Source: Methanofollis ethanolicus (GTDB lineage: Archaea; Halobacteriota; Methanomicrobia; Methanomicrobiales; Methanofollaceae). Taken from it: DNA of 64,000 bases. The stretch spans positions 2,108,001 to 2,172,000 of the forward strand of contig NZ_BCNW01000001.1 of NCBI RefSeq assembly GCF_001571385.1, given 5' to 3'. The notes under the pieces were generated by a model. That model saw nothing but the letters and a program-made list of their open reading frames with translations. It was not told where the DNA came from and searched no databases. Shown here piece after piece: positions 24,280-32,999 of this stretch (positions are counted from its first letter, which is position 1; each line of letters opens with the position of its first letter). The position numbers and the translations under genes are program-made.

Positions 24280-25242
24280 TTACAGGGTGAGAGTCCCCGC
24301 CACCCGCAGGTTCCCGCCCTCGAGGTAGGTGACGACCGCCTTCGACCCCGGCATATAGACCAGGTCCTTTTCGAGTTCGAGGGAGATCTTCACCGACCGT
24401 CCGTCGGCCGCGGCCGCGGTGACGCGGGAGGGGATGAACTGCATCCAGTGACCGACATGGAGGACCATGCCCTCGGTGATCGGCGTCTTCCAGAAGGGCA
24501 CGAGGTCCAGGGTGCCGGTCACGGAGGTCGCACACCGCAGGGAGGAGTCGTTTGTGAGGACATAGCCCCGGTCGAGTTCTTCAGCCTCGACGTTCTTGAG
24601 GGCAAGGCCGACGCGGTCGCCGGTCTCCGCCTCCTCGAAGTCCTCGTCGTGTTTCTGGACCGACCGCACGAGTGCTGTCTTCGCCGTCGGGAGCACCTTG
24701 AGGGTGTCGTGCTTGCGCAGGTGGCCGTCCGCGACGCACCCGAGAATCACGGTCCCGATGCCGCGGACATTGAAGAAGTGGTCGATCGGGACGACGCAGG
24801 TCTTCTTCGGGTCGGCAAGGGAGCGCTCGATCGCGGTCTGCTCTGTCTGCTCAAGGAGGCGCTCGCGCAGGTCGACGAGGTCGTCCTCGACGCACTCGTA
24901 CTCCGCGAGCACCGTCCCCTTCAGGAGGGGCCTGATCTGGTCGGGCGTGAGATAGTTGCGGAGGACGAAGTAGCCCTTCTTCACGCCCGCCGCCTGGAGC
25001 ATGAGCAGGTACTCGCCGAAGGTCGCGTTCAGGGCGTCGACGACGACAACAGCCGCGTCCGCAAGGGTCGCGGCGTAGAAGAGCGGGGCGAGACGCTCAG
25101 GGTACCGGGTCGGTTCGATGAACGTCACCGTGTGCGCACCCTTTTTCAGGTTGTAGAAGGTGATGTCGGTGCTCGTCCCCTTTTTTCCGAGGTCCTTTGC
25201 GTATCCTGCAGGGCCGAATACCGCTACAGTAAGGTTCGCCAT
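24280..25242 (-). CDS. SelB-like translation GTPase relative lacking the P-loop
   Basis: A 320-residue EF-Tu/SelB-family protein. Domains II and III are well conserved (for example FFNVRGIGTVILGCVADG), and the G-domain fold is present, but the nucleotide motifs are gone: the P-loop position reads FGPAGYAKDLGKKG instead of GxxxxGK(S/T), and the NKxD base-recognition motif is replaced by RNYL. Archaeal SelB-like proteins of this kind have been described in lineages without selenocysteine; their job is unknown. It is unlikely to hydrolyse GTP. ATG 25242 is used; the earlier in-frame start at 25296 reads through promoter-like DNA. Confidence 0.78.
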   Translation of the reverse strand: MANLTVAVFGPAGYAKDLGKKGTSTDITFYNLKKGAHTVTFIEPTRYPERLAPLFYAATLADAAVVVVDALNATFGEYLLMLQAAGVKKGYFVLRNYLTPDQIRPLLKGTVLAEYECVEDDLVDLRERLLEQTEQTAIERSLADPKKTCVVPIDHFFNVRGIGTVILGCVADGHLRKHDTLKVLPTAKTALVRSVQKHDEDFEEAETGDRVGLALKNVEAEELDRGYVLTNDSSLRCATSVTGTLDLVPFWKTPITEGMVLHVGHWMQFIPSRVTAAAADGRSVKISLELEKDLVYMPGSKAVVTYLEGGNLRVAGTLTL

Positions 25243-25306
25243 ACAAGGATATTGGCGTGAGAGGGGGATAATGCTTCTCGAAGGGGGCGGGATCATGACG
25301 ACAGAC

Positions 25307-25315
25307 GTTTATAGC
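25307..25315 (+). promoter_or_regulatory. TATA-like box for the acyl-CoA ligase gene
   Basis: GTTTATAGC is followed by a leader of about 15 nt and a strong GGAGGTG ribosome binding site before ATG 25348. Confidence 0.45.
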
Positions 25316-25347
25316 CGGGCACCGATTGACCGCGGAGGTGCAGGCAC

Positions 25348-27423
25348 ATGACCCGGCGACTCGGTGAAGCGGAGGGCTACGCCCTCCTGGCGACGTACGG
25401 CATCCCGGTGCCCCGCCATGCCGTTGCAGGGGACAGAGAGGGGGCGGCGGACGCGGCCGACGCCATCGGCTACCCGGTCGTCGTCAAGGTCGTCTCTCCC
25501 GACATCGCCCACAAGTCCGACGCGGGAGGGGTGCGGACAGGCGTGCGGAGCCGCGGGGAGGCGATGGAGGCGTACGACGCAATCGTCACCGCCGTCGCCG
25601 GGCGTTGCCCCGGCGCCGCGATCGAGGGCGTGATCGTCGAGGAAGAGGTCGGAGGCGGGCGGGAGTTCATCGTCGGCGGGGTGACCGACCCCGCGTTCGG
25701 GAAGGTGCTCACCTTCGGGTCGGGCGGCGTCCTCGTCGAACTCCTGAGAGACGTCGCTTTCGCCGTCCTCCCGGCAGACGAGGAGAGGATCAGGGAGATG
25801 GTCCGCGGTATCAGGGGCTACCCCCTCATCAAGGGCTACCGCGGCATGCCGCCCCTCGACGAAGAAGCGCTCGTTGCGGCGGTCGCAAGCGCGGCCCGGA
25901 TGTTCATGGCGGAGGAGAGGGTCGCGGAGTTCGACATCAACCCTCTCGTCCTCAGGGTGGAGGGGGCGTGCGCGGTGGACGCGAGGATCCTCTGCCGGGA
26001 GGAAAAACGTGTGGCGGCGGAGGCCACGGAAAGACCGCCCTTCTCCCTCCCGGCACCGGCGTCCGTCGCCGTCATCGGTGCCTCCCCCGAACCCGGGAAG
26101 GTGGGGTACGCCCTGGCAAGGAACCTCCTCTCCTTCCCGGGAAAGTTCTGGCCCGTCAACCCGAAGCATGCGACCGTCCTCGGGCGGATGGCCTACCCCT
26201 CGGTCCTCGCCGTCCCCGATACGGTGGACATCGCCGTCGTGGCGGTGCCGGCGCCGGTCGTCCCCGCCGTCCTCCGCGAGTGCGCGGAGAAGGGGGTGCC
26301 CCTCGCCGTGATCATCTCCGCGGGGTTCTTGGAGAGCGGTGCGGAGGGGAAGGAGAGGGAGGAGGAGGTGAAGAGGATCGCGGCCACGACAGGCATCAGG
26401 GTGCTCGGGCCAAACTGCCTCGGGATCATCCTCCCGGCCGAAAAGGTCAACGCCACCTTCGACCCCATCACCCCGAAGCCCGGCCACATCGGTTTTCTCT
26501 CCCAGAGCGGCGCCGTCATCACGACAGTCGCCGACTGGAGCATCCCCGCGGGCATCGGTTTCTCCGCGGTCGTCAGCGTCGGCAATCAGGCCGACCTCGG
26601 TTTTGCCGACCTCCTCCCGGCCCTTGCCGCCGTGCCCGGGACGCGGGCCGTCATCCTCTACGTCGAGGAGGTCAGGGACGGCCGGCGCTTCCTGGAGGCG
26701 GCGAAAGCGGTGACCCCCGAGGTGCCGGTCATCGCCGTGAAGTCGGGGGCGTCCGAGAGAGGGAAGGCGGCGGCCTCCTCTCACACCGGTTCCCTTGCCG
26801 GGTCGTACGCCGTCTATGCCGCCGCCTTCAGGGAGGCCGGGATACTCCTCGCCGGTTCCCTCGAAGAGGCCTTCCAGCTCGGCGAACTCCTGGCGTCGGA
26901 GGGCTATCCCACGGGCGAGAGGTGCGTCGTCATTTCGGGCGCCGGGGGTTTTGCCGTCCTGGCGGCGGACTACGCGGAGAAGCACGGCGTCCCCCTCCCA
27001 CCGCTCCCCGCCGGGGTCATCGACGCCCTCGACGCCTTCCTCCCCCCGATCTGGAACAGGACGAACCCGATGGACATCATCGGTGACGGCGGGGCCGCAC
27101 GGTTCGCCCGCGTCTTTGACGTCATGATCGCGCGTCAGGACCTCTGGGACGTCGCATGCGTCGTCAGCGTCCCCTCGGCCGTCCTGAACCCGGTCGAACT
27201 CGCCCACGAGATCGTCAGGTTCTCCCGGAACACCGACAAGATGGTCGTCTGCTGCCTCCTCGGCGGCGAGAGCATGAAAGGCGCGGTGCGTATCCTGAAA
27301 GACCACTGCGTCCCGAACTTCCCCGAGATCGAGGACGCCTTCAGGGCCGTCGGGACGGTCCTCGCTTCGGGACGGCGGGGGAAGGGGGCGGCACCCCCCT
27401 GCGACACCGGAAGGGGCGACTGA
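25348..27423 (+). CDS. NDP-forming acyl-CoA synthetase (beta-alpha order)
   Basis: A 691-residue acetate/acyl-CoA ligase (ADP-forming), converting acyl-CoA, ADP and phosphate to acid, CoA and ATP, or the reverse. The ATP-grasp (beta) part comes first (about 1-225, with VVVKVVSPDIAHKSDAGGV and EFDINPLV) and the CoA-binding and ligase (alpha) part second (about 230-680, with SVAVIGASPEPGKVG, GPNCLGI, FLSQSGAV and the phospho-histidine segment SSHTGSLAGS). Many homologues carry the alpha part first or as separate subunits. The product probably handles acetate or aromatic/branched acyl-CoAs. GGAGGTG precedes the ATG. Confidence 0.9.
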   Translation: MTRRLGEAEGYALLATYGIPVPRHAVAGDREGAADAADAIGYPVVVKVVSPDIAHKSDAGGVRTGVRSRGEAMEAYDAIVTAVAGRCPGAAIEGVIVEEEVGGGREFIVGGVTDPAFGKVLTFGSGGVLVELLRDVAFAVLPADEERIREMVRGIRGYPLIKGYRGMPPLDEEALVAAVASAARMFMAEERVAEFDINPLVLRVEGACAVDARILCREEKRVAAEATERPPFSLPAPASVAVIGASPEPGKVGYALARNLLSFPGKFWPVNPKHATVLGRMAYPSVLAVPDTVDIAVVAVPAPVVPAVLRECAEKGVPLAVIISAGFLESGAEGKEREEEVKRIAATTGIRVLGPNCLGIILPAEKVNATFDPITPKPGHIGFLSQSGAVITTVADWSIPAGIGFSAVVSVGNQADLGFADLLPALAAVPGTRAVILYVEEVRDGRRFLEAAKAVTPEVPVIAVKSGASERGKAAASSHTGSLAGSYAVYAAAFREAGILLAGSLEEAFQLGELLASEGYPTGERCVVISGAGGFAVLAADYAEKHGVPLPPLPAGVIDALDAFLPPIWNRTNPMDIIGDGGAARFARVFDVMIARQDLWDVACVVSVPSAVLNPVELAHEIVRFSRNTDKMVVCCLLGGESMKGAVRILKDHCVPNFPEIEDAFRAVGTVLASGRRGKGAAPPCDTGRGD

Positions 27424-27424
27424 G

Positions 27425-28486
27425 ATGGACGGCACCGCACGGAGACGCTCGGAGAAGGCAGGTCTCCCCCCGGGATCTCTCGTCTATGTCGGGGACGCAG
27501 GGCAGGAGACGACGGAGATCGCCGTCATCGACTACACCGGGGAGGAGATCAGGGAGGAGGCCGGCATCGGCGTCGACGCCGTCCTCCCCTACCTGGAGAG
27601 GCAGTCTGTCACCTGGATCAATGTGACGGGCCTCAAGGACACTGCCGTCATCGGGAGGATCGGAGAGATCTTCGGCCTCCACCCCCTCGTCCTGGAGGAC
27701 ATCCTCAACACCGAGCAGAGGCCGAAGACCGAGGAGTACGACGGGACGGTCTCTATCATCCTGAAGATGATCGGCTACTCGGCAGACGGCGACCTGGTGG
27801 ACGAGCAGATCAGCATCGTCCTCGGCAGGAACTCCGTCATCTCCTTCCAGGAAAGACAGGGCGACGTCTTCGATCCCGTGCGGGAGCGGATCCGGGCGGG
27901 GAAGTGGCGGGCGCGGCGACCCGGCGCCGACTACCTCGCCTACGCCCTCGTCGACACTATCGTGGACAGTTATTTCACGGTGATGGAGACCTTCGGCGAG
28001 AAGATCGAGGCGGTGGACGACGTCCTCATCGAGGACCCGGACCCCGGCGTGATCAGGGCGATCCAGGGGGTGCGGCGCGATCTCCTGTACCTCAGGAAAC
28101 GGATCTGGCCGCTGAGGGAGGTGATATCCTCCCTTGAGAGGACGGACTCGCCCCTCTTCGCCGACCAGACAAAGGTCTACCTCAGGGACGTCTACGACCA
28201 CACCGTCCAGGTGATCGAAGCGCTGGAGACCTACCGGGACATGGGGGCAGGGATGCTCGACATCTACCTGTCGAGCACGAGCAACAGGATGAACGAGGTG
28301 ATGAAGGTGCTGACGATCATCGCCACCATCTTCATCCCCCTCAGTTTCATCGCGAGCGTCTTCGGCATGAACTTCAGGCAGATGCCCGAACTGGAGTGGG
28401 AGTTCGGCTACCACTCCTCCCTCGCCCTGATGGCCGCCGTCGCCCTCGGCATGCTTTTCTATTTCAGGAGGAAAAAGTGGATATAA
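27425..28486 (+). CDS. corA: CorA-family magnesium/cobalt transporter
   Basis: A 353-residue CorA channel subunit. A large cytoplasmic N-terminal domain (about 1-285) is followed by two C-terminal membrane helices (about 292-312 and 326-346). The selectivity motif G-M-N is present as FGMNF between them, and the preceding SNRMNEVMKVLTIIATIFIPL is typical. It forms pentamers that admit Mg2+ when cytosolic Mg2+ is low. It begins one base after the acyl-CoA ligase stop and is followed 19 nt later by a DUF389 membrane gene, suggesting one transcript. Confidence 0.94.
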   Translation: MDGTARRRSEKAGLPPGSLVYVGDAGQETTEIAVIDYTGEEIREEAGIGVDAVLPYLERQSVTWINVTGLKDTAVIGRIGEIFGLHPLVLEDILNTEQRPKTEEYDGTVSIILKMIGYSADGDLVDEQISIVLGRNSVISFQERQGDVFDPVRERIRAGKWRARRPGADYLAYALVDTIVDSYFTVMETFGEKIEAVDDVLIEDPDPGVIRAIQGVRRDLLYLRKRIWPLREVISSLERTDSPLFADQTKVYLRDVYDHTVQVIEALETYRDMGAGMLDIYLSSTSNRMNEVMKVLTIIATIFIPLSFIASVFGMNFRQMPELEWEFGYHSSLALMAAVALGMLFYFRRKKWI

Positions 28487-28505
28487 TACTGGAGGAGAGA
28501 CAGAC

Positions 28506-29486
28506 GTGAAGAAAGTCCTGATCAACGCACGAAAGGAGGACTACGAGAATCTTGCCCCCCTCCTCGAAGGGATCCACCATGTGGTCCTGCAGGAGGACGG
28601 GATCTATGAGGTCAAACTCTTTCTCCCGGACAACGACCTCGACTCCTTCATCGAGAAAGTCAGGCCCCTCCTCGACCTGCGCTATCGGGAGAACCTCATC
28701 GAGGTCTCCTCGCCTGACTTCGTCATCTCGCCGTACCTCAAGAGGGTCGAGGAGAAGACGGAGCAGCCGGAAAAGACCCCGATCGAGGAACTCCTCGACA
28801 CCACCCGGCCGTACCAGAGGCTCGACGCAGGAAAACTCGTCCTCACATCGATCGCCGGGATCATCGCCCTGACCGGCCTCTTTCTCAACAATGTGGCGGT
28901 GATCATCGGGGCGATGCTCCTCTCCCCGATCCTGGGGCCCATCTACGGCTTCGCGATCAACATCTCGATCGGGAAGGTGCGTGACGGCCTCCAGAGCATC
29001 CTTGTCCTTGCAGCGCTCCTCTCCTGTGTCTTCACCCTCTCGGCCGCGACGACCTACCTCCTCCACCTTGTGACGCCCCTCTCCCTCACGCCGGAGATCC
29101 TCTCCCGCACCGTCGTCAGCCCGATCTACATCGTCATGGCCGTCCTCCTCGGCTTCGCCTCGGTGCTCGCCCTCGCCCGCGGGATGTCCGACCTCATCGC
29201 GGGCGTCGCGATCGCCGCCGCCCTCCTGCCCCCGACGGCCGTGATGGGCATCTCCCTGGTTCTCATCAGGGAAAGCCTCCTTCCCTCGACCGTGCTCGTC
29301 CTGGAGAACGTCATCGGCATGATGGCCGGGGCCCTGATCGCCACACTCTCCCTGCGGATCGGCCCGCGGGAATATTACGAGCAGATCGCCGCGAAAAAGT
29401 ACATCGCACGGACGGCCGTCCTCATTATCATCCTGATCGCCCTCCTCTTCGGGCTGAGCATCCTCCTCTCCACCCCGCCGATCTGA
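28506..29486 (+). CDS. DUF389 (TIGR00341-type) membrane protein
   Basis: A 326-residue membrane protein with an N-terminal cytosolic alpha/beta region (about 1-95) and about six membrane helices. The conserved segment IIGAMLLSPILGPIYGFA and the later LIAGVAIAAALLPPTAVMG identify the DUF389 family, whose function is not established. Neighbouring CorA hints at ion or osmotic homeostasis but this is only context. GGAGAGAC lies just before the start, which the listed track gives as GTG 28506. Confidence 0.85.
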   Translation: MKKVLINARKEDYENLAPLLEGIHHVVLQEDGIYEVKLFLPDNDLDSFIEKVRPLLDLRYRENLIEVSSPDFVISPYLKRVEEKTEQPEKTPIEELLDTTRPYQRLDAGKLVLTSIAGIIALTGLFLNNVAVIIGAMLLSPILGPIYGFAINISIGKVRDGLQSILVLAALLSCVFTLSAATTYLLHLVTPLSLTPEILSRTVVSPIYIVMAVLLGFASVLALARGMSDLIAGVAIAAALLPPTAVMGISLVLIRESLLPSTVLVLENVIGMMAGALIATLSLRIGPREYYEQIAAKKYIARTAVLIIILIALLFGLSILLSTPPI

Positions 29487-29528
29487 GATGGTGAGAAACC
29501 CTATATCACATGGTGTCGTCCGGCACCT

Positions 29529-30041
29529 ATGGCCGGGATATCAGCAGAGGTTGTCGAGGCGCGTTTTCCCCTTCTCTCCGGGCATACTCTCGAAGGGAGG
29601 AAGGTGATCCTGCCCAAAGACCTGAAGGGGATGGTCGCCCTGATCGCCGTGGCCGTGCAGAGGGGGGCCCAGTCCATGATCGACTCGTGGCGGACGCCTT
29701 TTGAGGAGGAGTTTGCGGGCGATCCGAAGATCGCATTCTATGAGGTGCCGGTGATCGAGAAAGAGAACGAACTCTTTCTCGGGGGCGTGATCAATGCGGG
29801 GATGCGGGAGGGCATCGACCCTGCGAAGTACGGCTCTATCATCACCGTCTTTGAGAACACGAAGCGGATCAGAAAAGTGCTCGGGATGGACGATCCCTCC
29901 CGTGCCTACCTGTACCTCCTCGACCAGGAGGGAACGGTCAGGTGGAGAGTGTCGGGATTCGCAGACAGAGGGGGGATTGAAGAAATCATTACCGTGACAC
30001 GGAGACTTGCCGGTTCGGGGGGCGCCGCAAGGAATCTGTAA
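29529..30041 (+). CDS. Thioredoxin-fold protein, possibly ATP10-like
   Basis: A 170-residue cytosolic protein. It has FPLLSGHTLEGRKVILPKDLKG at the N-terminus and a later DSWRTPFEEEF segment, which together resemble the ATP10/peroxiredoxin-like thioredoxin fold; no redox cysteine is visible, so it is probably not a reductase. The C-terminal AYLYLLDQEGTVRWRVSG is a typical last beta-hairpin of thioredoxin folds. Family assignment is tentative. ATG 29529 is about 25 nt after CTATATCAC with no ribosome binding site, suggesting a leaderless transcript. Confidence 0.55.
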   Translation: MAGISAEVVEARFPLLSGHTLEGRKVILPKDLKGMVALIAVAVQRGAQSMIDSWRTPFEEEFAGDPKIAFYEVPVIEKENELFLGGVINAGMREGIDPAKYGSIITVFENTKRIRKVLGMDDPSRAYLYLLDQEGTVRWRVSGFADRGGIEEIITVTRRLAGSGGAARNL

Positions 30042-30092
30042 CAGCACACGGCATTGGGCGACCGCGACGAGGAGCGGAATTTTTCCCTTCTC

Positions 30093-31211
30093 TCACGGCG
30101 CCCGATTCACCGGCGCGAACGGGTCGAGGAGGATCCTGTTCGGGAGGCCGCGCAGGGCCACCGCGGCGAGGGCCCCGATCACGCCGCGGCCGCCGCAGAC
30201 CTGAACGCCGTTCCGGGTGGCGACTTCTCGCGCCTCCTCGACGGTGACCACCTCGGCCCTCGCGCGGGCACCGAAGGCCCGCAATTCGGGGAGAGGGCAG
30301 AACCCGTGCCTGAGGGCGATCCCCCATTCGGGGGAGAGGGCCTCGGCGGCGACGAAACGGCGGGCCCTCTCCGCGATGCCGGGGCAGGCAGCCGGGTCCG
30401 CGGCAAGTTCGATATAACTGCACGAATTGCCCGCCGTCCTCTCCGGCAGGTCGGGCTTGAGCATCGCCACCCTGTGGCCGATCGGGATCACACCGTCCAG
30501 GGTGCTGAGGTGCTGGAGGAGGGCCAGGGCCAGGGCAAAGGTCGCCCCGCCCTCGGCACTGTCGGTGTCGTCGACGCCGATCCCGACCAGGACGAGGGCC
30601 CGCGTCCGCACCTCGCCCTCGACGATCCCGCCGCCGACCTTCCTGGTCTTGACCGAGCAGACCCCCTCGGCCTCGGCCATCTGGTCGGTGAGGGAGTAGG
30701 CCGGGCCGCCGGTGCACCGGATCCTCTGCACGATCTCGTCCCCCTCCCGCCTGATCCCGACCACGCCCACGGCCGGCCGCGGCGGGAGGCCGATCTCCAC
30801 CTCGTGCTCGGTGAGGGTGCCGCACTCCCGCAGGAGAGTGCCGTCCCTCTGCACATGGACGAGCGCCCCGCCTGCCCGGCCATGGTGGTATGCGCAGAAG
30901 GCGGCGCACCCGCTGCTCAGGCACTCATGGTAGCACTCCACCCGCTCGCCGTCGACAGTCGTGAAGATCCGCCGGCACGCGCTCGCAGGGAGGGCCGAGG
31001 CGACGGCATACGCGGCCGGGTGCCGCCCACGCCTCTCCTCCTTCTGGACGATACACCCCTCGTCGAGGAGACGGTTCACCCAGTCCTGCACCGTGCTCCG
31101 CGGCAGGGCGCTCCCCTCCGCGATCTCCTGCACCGTGAAATGCCCATTTTCGAGAGTCGAACTCCGCATCAGGGCGAGAATGTCCCGCCTCTTCTCAATG
31201 ACCCGTGACAT
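30093..31211 (-). CDS. HTH-domain fusion to a TiaS-like DDTD domain (methanogen marker-like)
   Basis: A 372-residue protein with an N-terminal winged helix-turn-helix (about 15-60: FTVQEIAEGSALPRSTVQDW), a cysteine-bearing middle (CYHECLSSGCAAFCAYHH near 100) and a C-terminal domain with GIGVDDTDSAEGGATFAL. The DDTD motif is that of TiaS, the tRNA-Ile2 agmatidine synthetase, but the zinc ribbon and OB regions of true TiaS are not apparent. It may correspond to one of the methanogenesis-marker families of unknown role; I recall marker 11 as TiaS-related but cannot confirm. Stop of this gene and start of its neighbour converge with the ATP10-like gene. Confidence 0.65.
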   Translation of the reverse strand: MSRVIEKRRDILALMRSSTLENGHFTVQEIAEGSALPRSTVQDWVNRLLDEGCIVQKEERRGRHPAAYAVASALPASACRRIFTTVDGERVECYHECLSSGCAAFCAYHHGRAGGALVHVQRDGTLLRECGTLTEHEVEIGLPPRPAVGVVGIRREGDEIVQRIRCTGGPAYSLTDQMAEAEGVCSVKTRKVGGGIVEGEVRTRALVLVGIGVDDTDSAEGGATFALALALLQHLSTLDGVIPIGHRVAMLKPDLPERTAGNSCSYIELAADPAACPGIAERARRFVAAEALSPEWGIALRHGFCPLPELRAFGARARAEVVTVEEAREVATRNGVQVCGGRGVIGALAAVALRGLPNRILLDPFAPVNRAP

Positions 31212-32184
31212 GACAGTTCTTGATGAAGAGCAGGTCGCCGATGACGGCGCTCGCCGTCTCCACCGACCCCGCCCCCTTTCCGACCTCGGTGATCGCCCCG
31301 GCCATATCGGTGACGACCGTCACCGCGTTCAGGGTGTCGCGGACGACGAGGGGGTGTTTCTTCGGGAGGATGCGCGGCGAGACCCGCAGCAGCCTCTTCT
31401 CCGGCACCACCTCGCCGATGAGCCTGATGGTAGAGTTCTGGCTCCCGGCAAGGGTCAGCGCCTCCGCGGTCAGGAGGTCGATGCCCGTGCACTCGACGTC
31501 CTTCAGGGTGACGCCGTTATTCCAGATCGTATTGGCGAGGATGACCAGTTTGAGGGCGGTGTCGATCCCCTTCACGTCGAAGGTGGGGTCGGCCTCGGCA
31601 TAACCGAGTTCCCGCGCCTCGGCAAGGGCCTGGTCGTAGGTGAGGCCCTCGTCCGCCATCCTGGTGAGAATATAGTTGCAGGTCCCGTTCATGACGCCAT
31701 ATATCGCGTGGACGGTGTTGCCGGCAAGGCCATGCTGGAGGGTCTGGATGATCGGGATCGCCCCGCAGACCGTCGCCTCGTACCTGAGTTGCACGCCGTG
31801 CTCCTCTGCCAGGGCCGTCAACTCCCTGAAGTGGAGGGCCATCGGCCCCTTGTTCGAGGTGACGACGTGTCTGCCCATCGAGAGGGCCGCCCTGATATGG
31901 GTGAGGGCCGGTTCGCCGGTCTCCACGTCGGTGGGCGTCACCTCGACGAGGACGTCGTACTCGCCCCCCTCCGCGATCGTCCGTGCCGTCACGGCCTGGT
32001 CGCCGCAGAGGCCGGTCTTCGCCTTCTTTTCAAGCACCGCGGCGACGTCGATACCCGCAGGGTCGGAGATCCCGCTCTTCGAGTCGGCGATGCCGGTGAC
32101 CGTGATACCAAGGCCCTTCCTGGCGAGCATCGAAGCGACGCCCCGTCCCACAGACCCGAGACCGAGAATGGCGACCCGCATCAT
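31195..32184 (-). CDS. hom: Homoserine dehydrogenase
   Basis: A 329-residue NAD(P)-dependent enzyme reducing aspartate semialdehyde to homoserine on the way to threonine, isoleucine and methionine. Motifs: AILGLGSVGRGVASML (nucleotide), VVTSNKGPMAL, GVMNGTCNYILTRM and EADPTFDVKGIDTALKL with the catalytic Asp and Lys. It lacks its own C-terminal ACT domain; the ACT protein encoded immediately upstream overlaps it by ATGA and probably supplies feedback control. A second ATG sits one codon in (32181). Its 3' end overlaps the HTH-TiaS-like gene by 17 nt on the same strand. Confidence 0.93.
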   Translation of the reverse strand: MMRVAILGLGSVGRGVASMLARKGLGITVTGIADSKSGISDPAGIDVAAVLEKKAKTGLCGDQAVTARTIAEGGEYDVLVEVTPTDVETGEPALTHIRAALSMGRHVVTSNKGPMALHFRELTALAEEHGVQLRYEATVCGAIPIIQTLQHGLAGNTVHAIYGVMNGTCNYILTRMADEGLTYDQALAEARELGYAEADPTFDVKGIDTALKLVILANTIWNNGVTLKDVECTGIDLLTAEALTLAGSQNSTIRLIGEVVPEKRLLRVSPRILPKKHPLVVRDTLNAVTVVTDMAGAITEVGKGAGSVETASAVIGDLLFIKNCHVTGH

Positions 32185-32672
32185 GCCACCTCCTCCAGGG
32201 GTTCGACGAGGAGGAGGTCCTTCTTTTTCGCCACCATGCGGAGGATCTTCACAGCCTCGTCCATGTGCGCCCGGTTTGTCGCGGAGATGGTGAGGAGGGC
32301 CGACGACCTCTGGGCGATCCCCGGCATCGTCATATGCATCTCGACGACCTCGGCGTACCCGGTCCGGTCGATCTGGCCGACAGTGTCGGAGAGGTCGGTG
32401 TGCATCAGGTGACCGATCATGATGACGCTCCGCTTCAGGAGGAGACGCTCCTCTCCCAGCCTGAGGATGGTCACCCCTGCGGCCTTGAGAGTCGTGATCA
32501 GGCCGTCGAGGCGTTCCTCGGGCAGGTCGAGAACGACCTGGACGATCCTGGTCTTCGGCCTCAGCGTCGGGTCCCACTCGTGGATCACGGCCATGATGTT
32601 CCCGCCGGCATCGGAGATCGGCCTGAGGGCGGCCACCAGCTGGCCGGGGGCGTCCTTCACCTCTATCTTCAT
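32181..32672 (-). CDS. ACT-domain regulatory protein partnered with Hom
   Basis: A 163-residue protein with two ACT-like regions: the first opens MKIEVKDAPGQLVAALRPI, the classical ligand-binding start of ACT domains, and the second half (about 85-155) has GHLMHTDLSDTVGQID and ISATNRAHMDEAVKI. Such proteins bind amino acids. Overlap with hom (ATGA) argues that it is the detachable regulatory subunit of homoserine dehydrogenase, probably sensing threonine, which is inference. ATG 32672 is preferred over the upstream start at 32750 because ACT homology begins there and a TATA-like AATAAAAGG lies near 32725-32735. Confidence 0.82.
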   Translation of the reverse strand: MKIEVKDAPGQLVAALRPISDAGGNIMAVIHEWDPTLRPKTRIVQVVLDLPEERLDGLITTLKAAGVTILRLGEERLLLKRSVIMIGHLMHTDLSDTVGQIDRTGYAEVVEMHMTMPGIAQRSSALLTISATNRAHMDEAVKILRMVAKKKDLLLVEPLEEVA

Positions 32673-32999
32673 GGATACCTGCACCAAACCACCGGTGTAG
32701 TATTCTCGCGCCGAAAAGATAAGCCTTTTATTCCGATCGATCACGGACAAACCGCCCTTTCCTTCACCCTCGACATATCAAATGAAAAATATATTTATGA
32801 TATGACCGCAGAAGTATGACTGACCAGCACAATCAGCTCCTGCTTACCGCGTGAATGCAAGTATCGTCTTGTTTTGGGCGCCCTATTCCGGCGTTCAACG
32901 TTGATTCATGCGGGGTTTGGCAGGACTGCCGGTATTGTCCGGGCATTAGAGATTCCCTGCCCTCAAGGGGGTTTTGAAGACCGCATAGCGGAGGCTTTC
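32673..32999. promoter_or_regulatory. Divergent promoters and long leader before the betaine transporter
   Basis: Besides the minus-strand promoter of the ACT gene, a plus-strand A/T block (AAAAATATATTTATGATATG, about 32781-32800) lies about 200 nt before ATG 33000. The transcript would carry an unusually long leader of about 170 nt for this genome. No riboswitch class is recognised. A frame open from 32874 runs into the transporter gene but lacks a ribosome binding site. Confidence 0.4.

Noticed and set aside
25309-27435. 708-residue minus-strand open frame
   Set aside because: It is antisense to the acyl-CoA ligase; Asp/Arg/Gly-rich residue content typical of GC-rich shadows and no motif.
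32673-32999. Known riboswitch in the long leader before proV
   Set aside because: No conserved core of a riboswitch class could be matched by eye.
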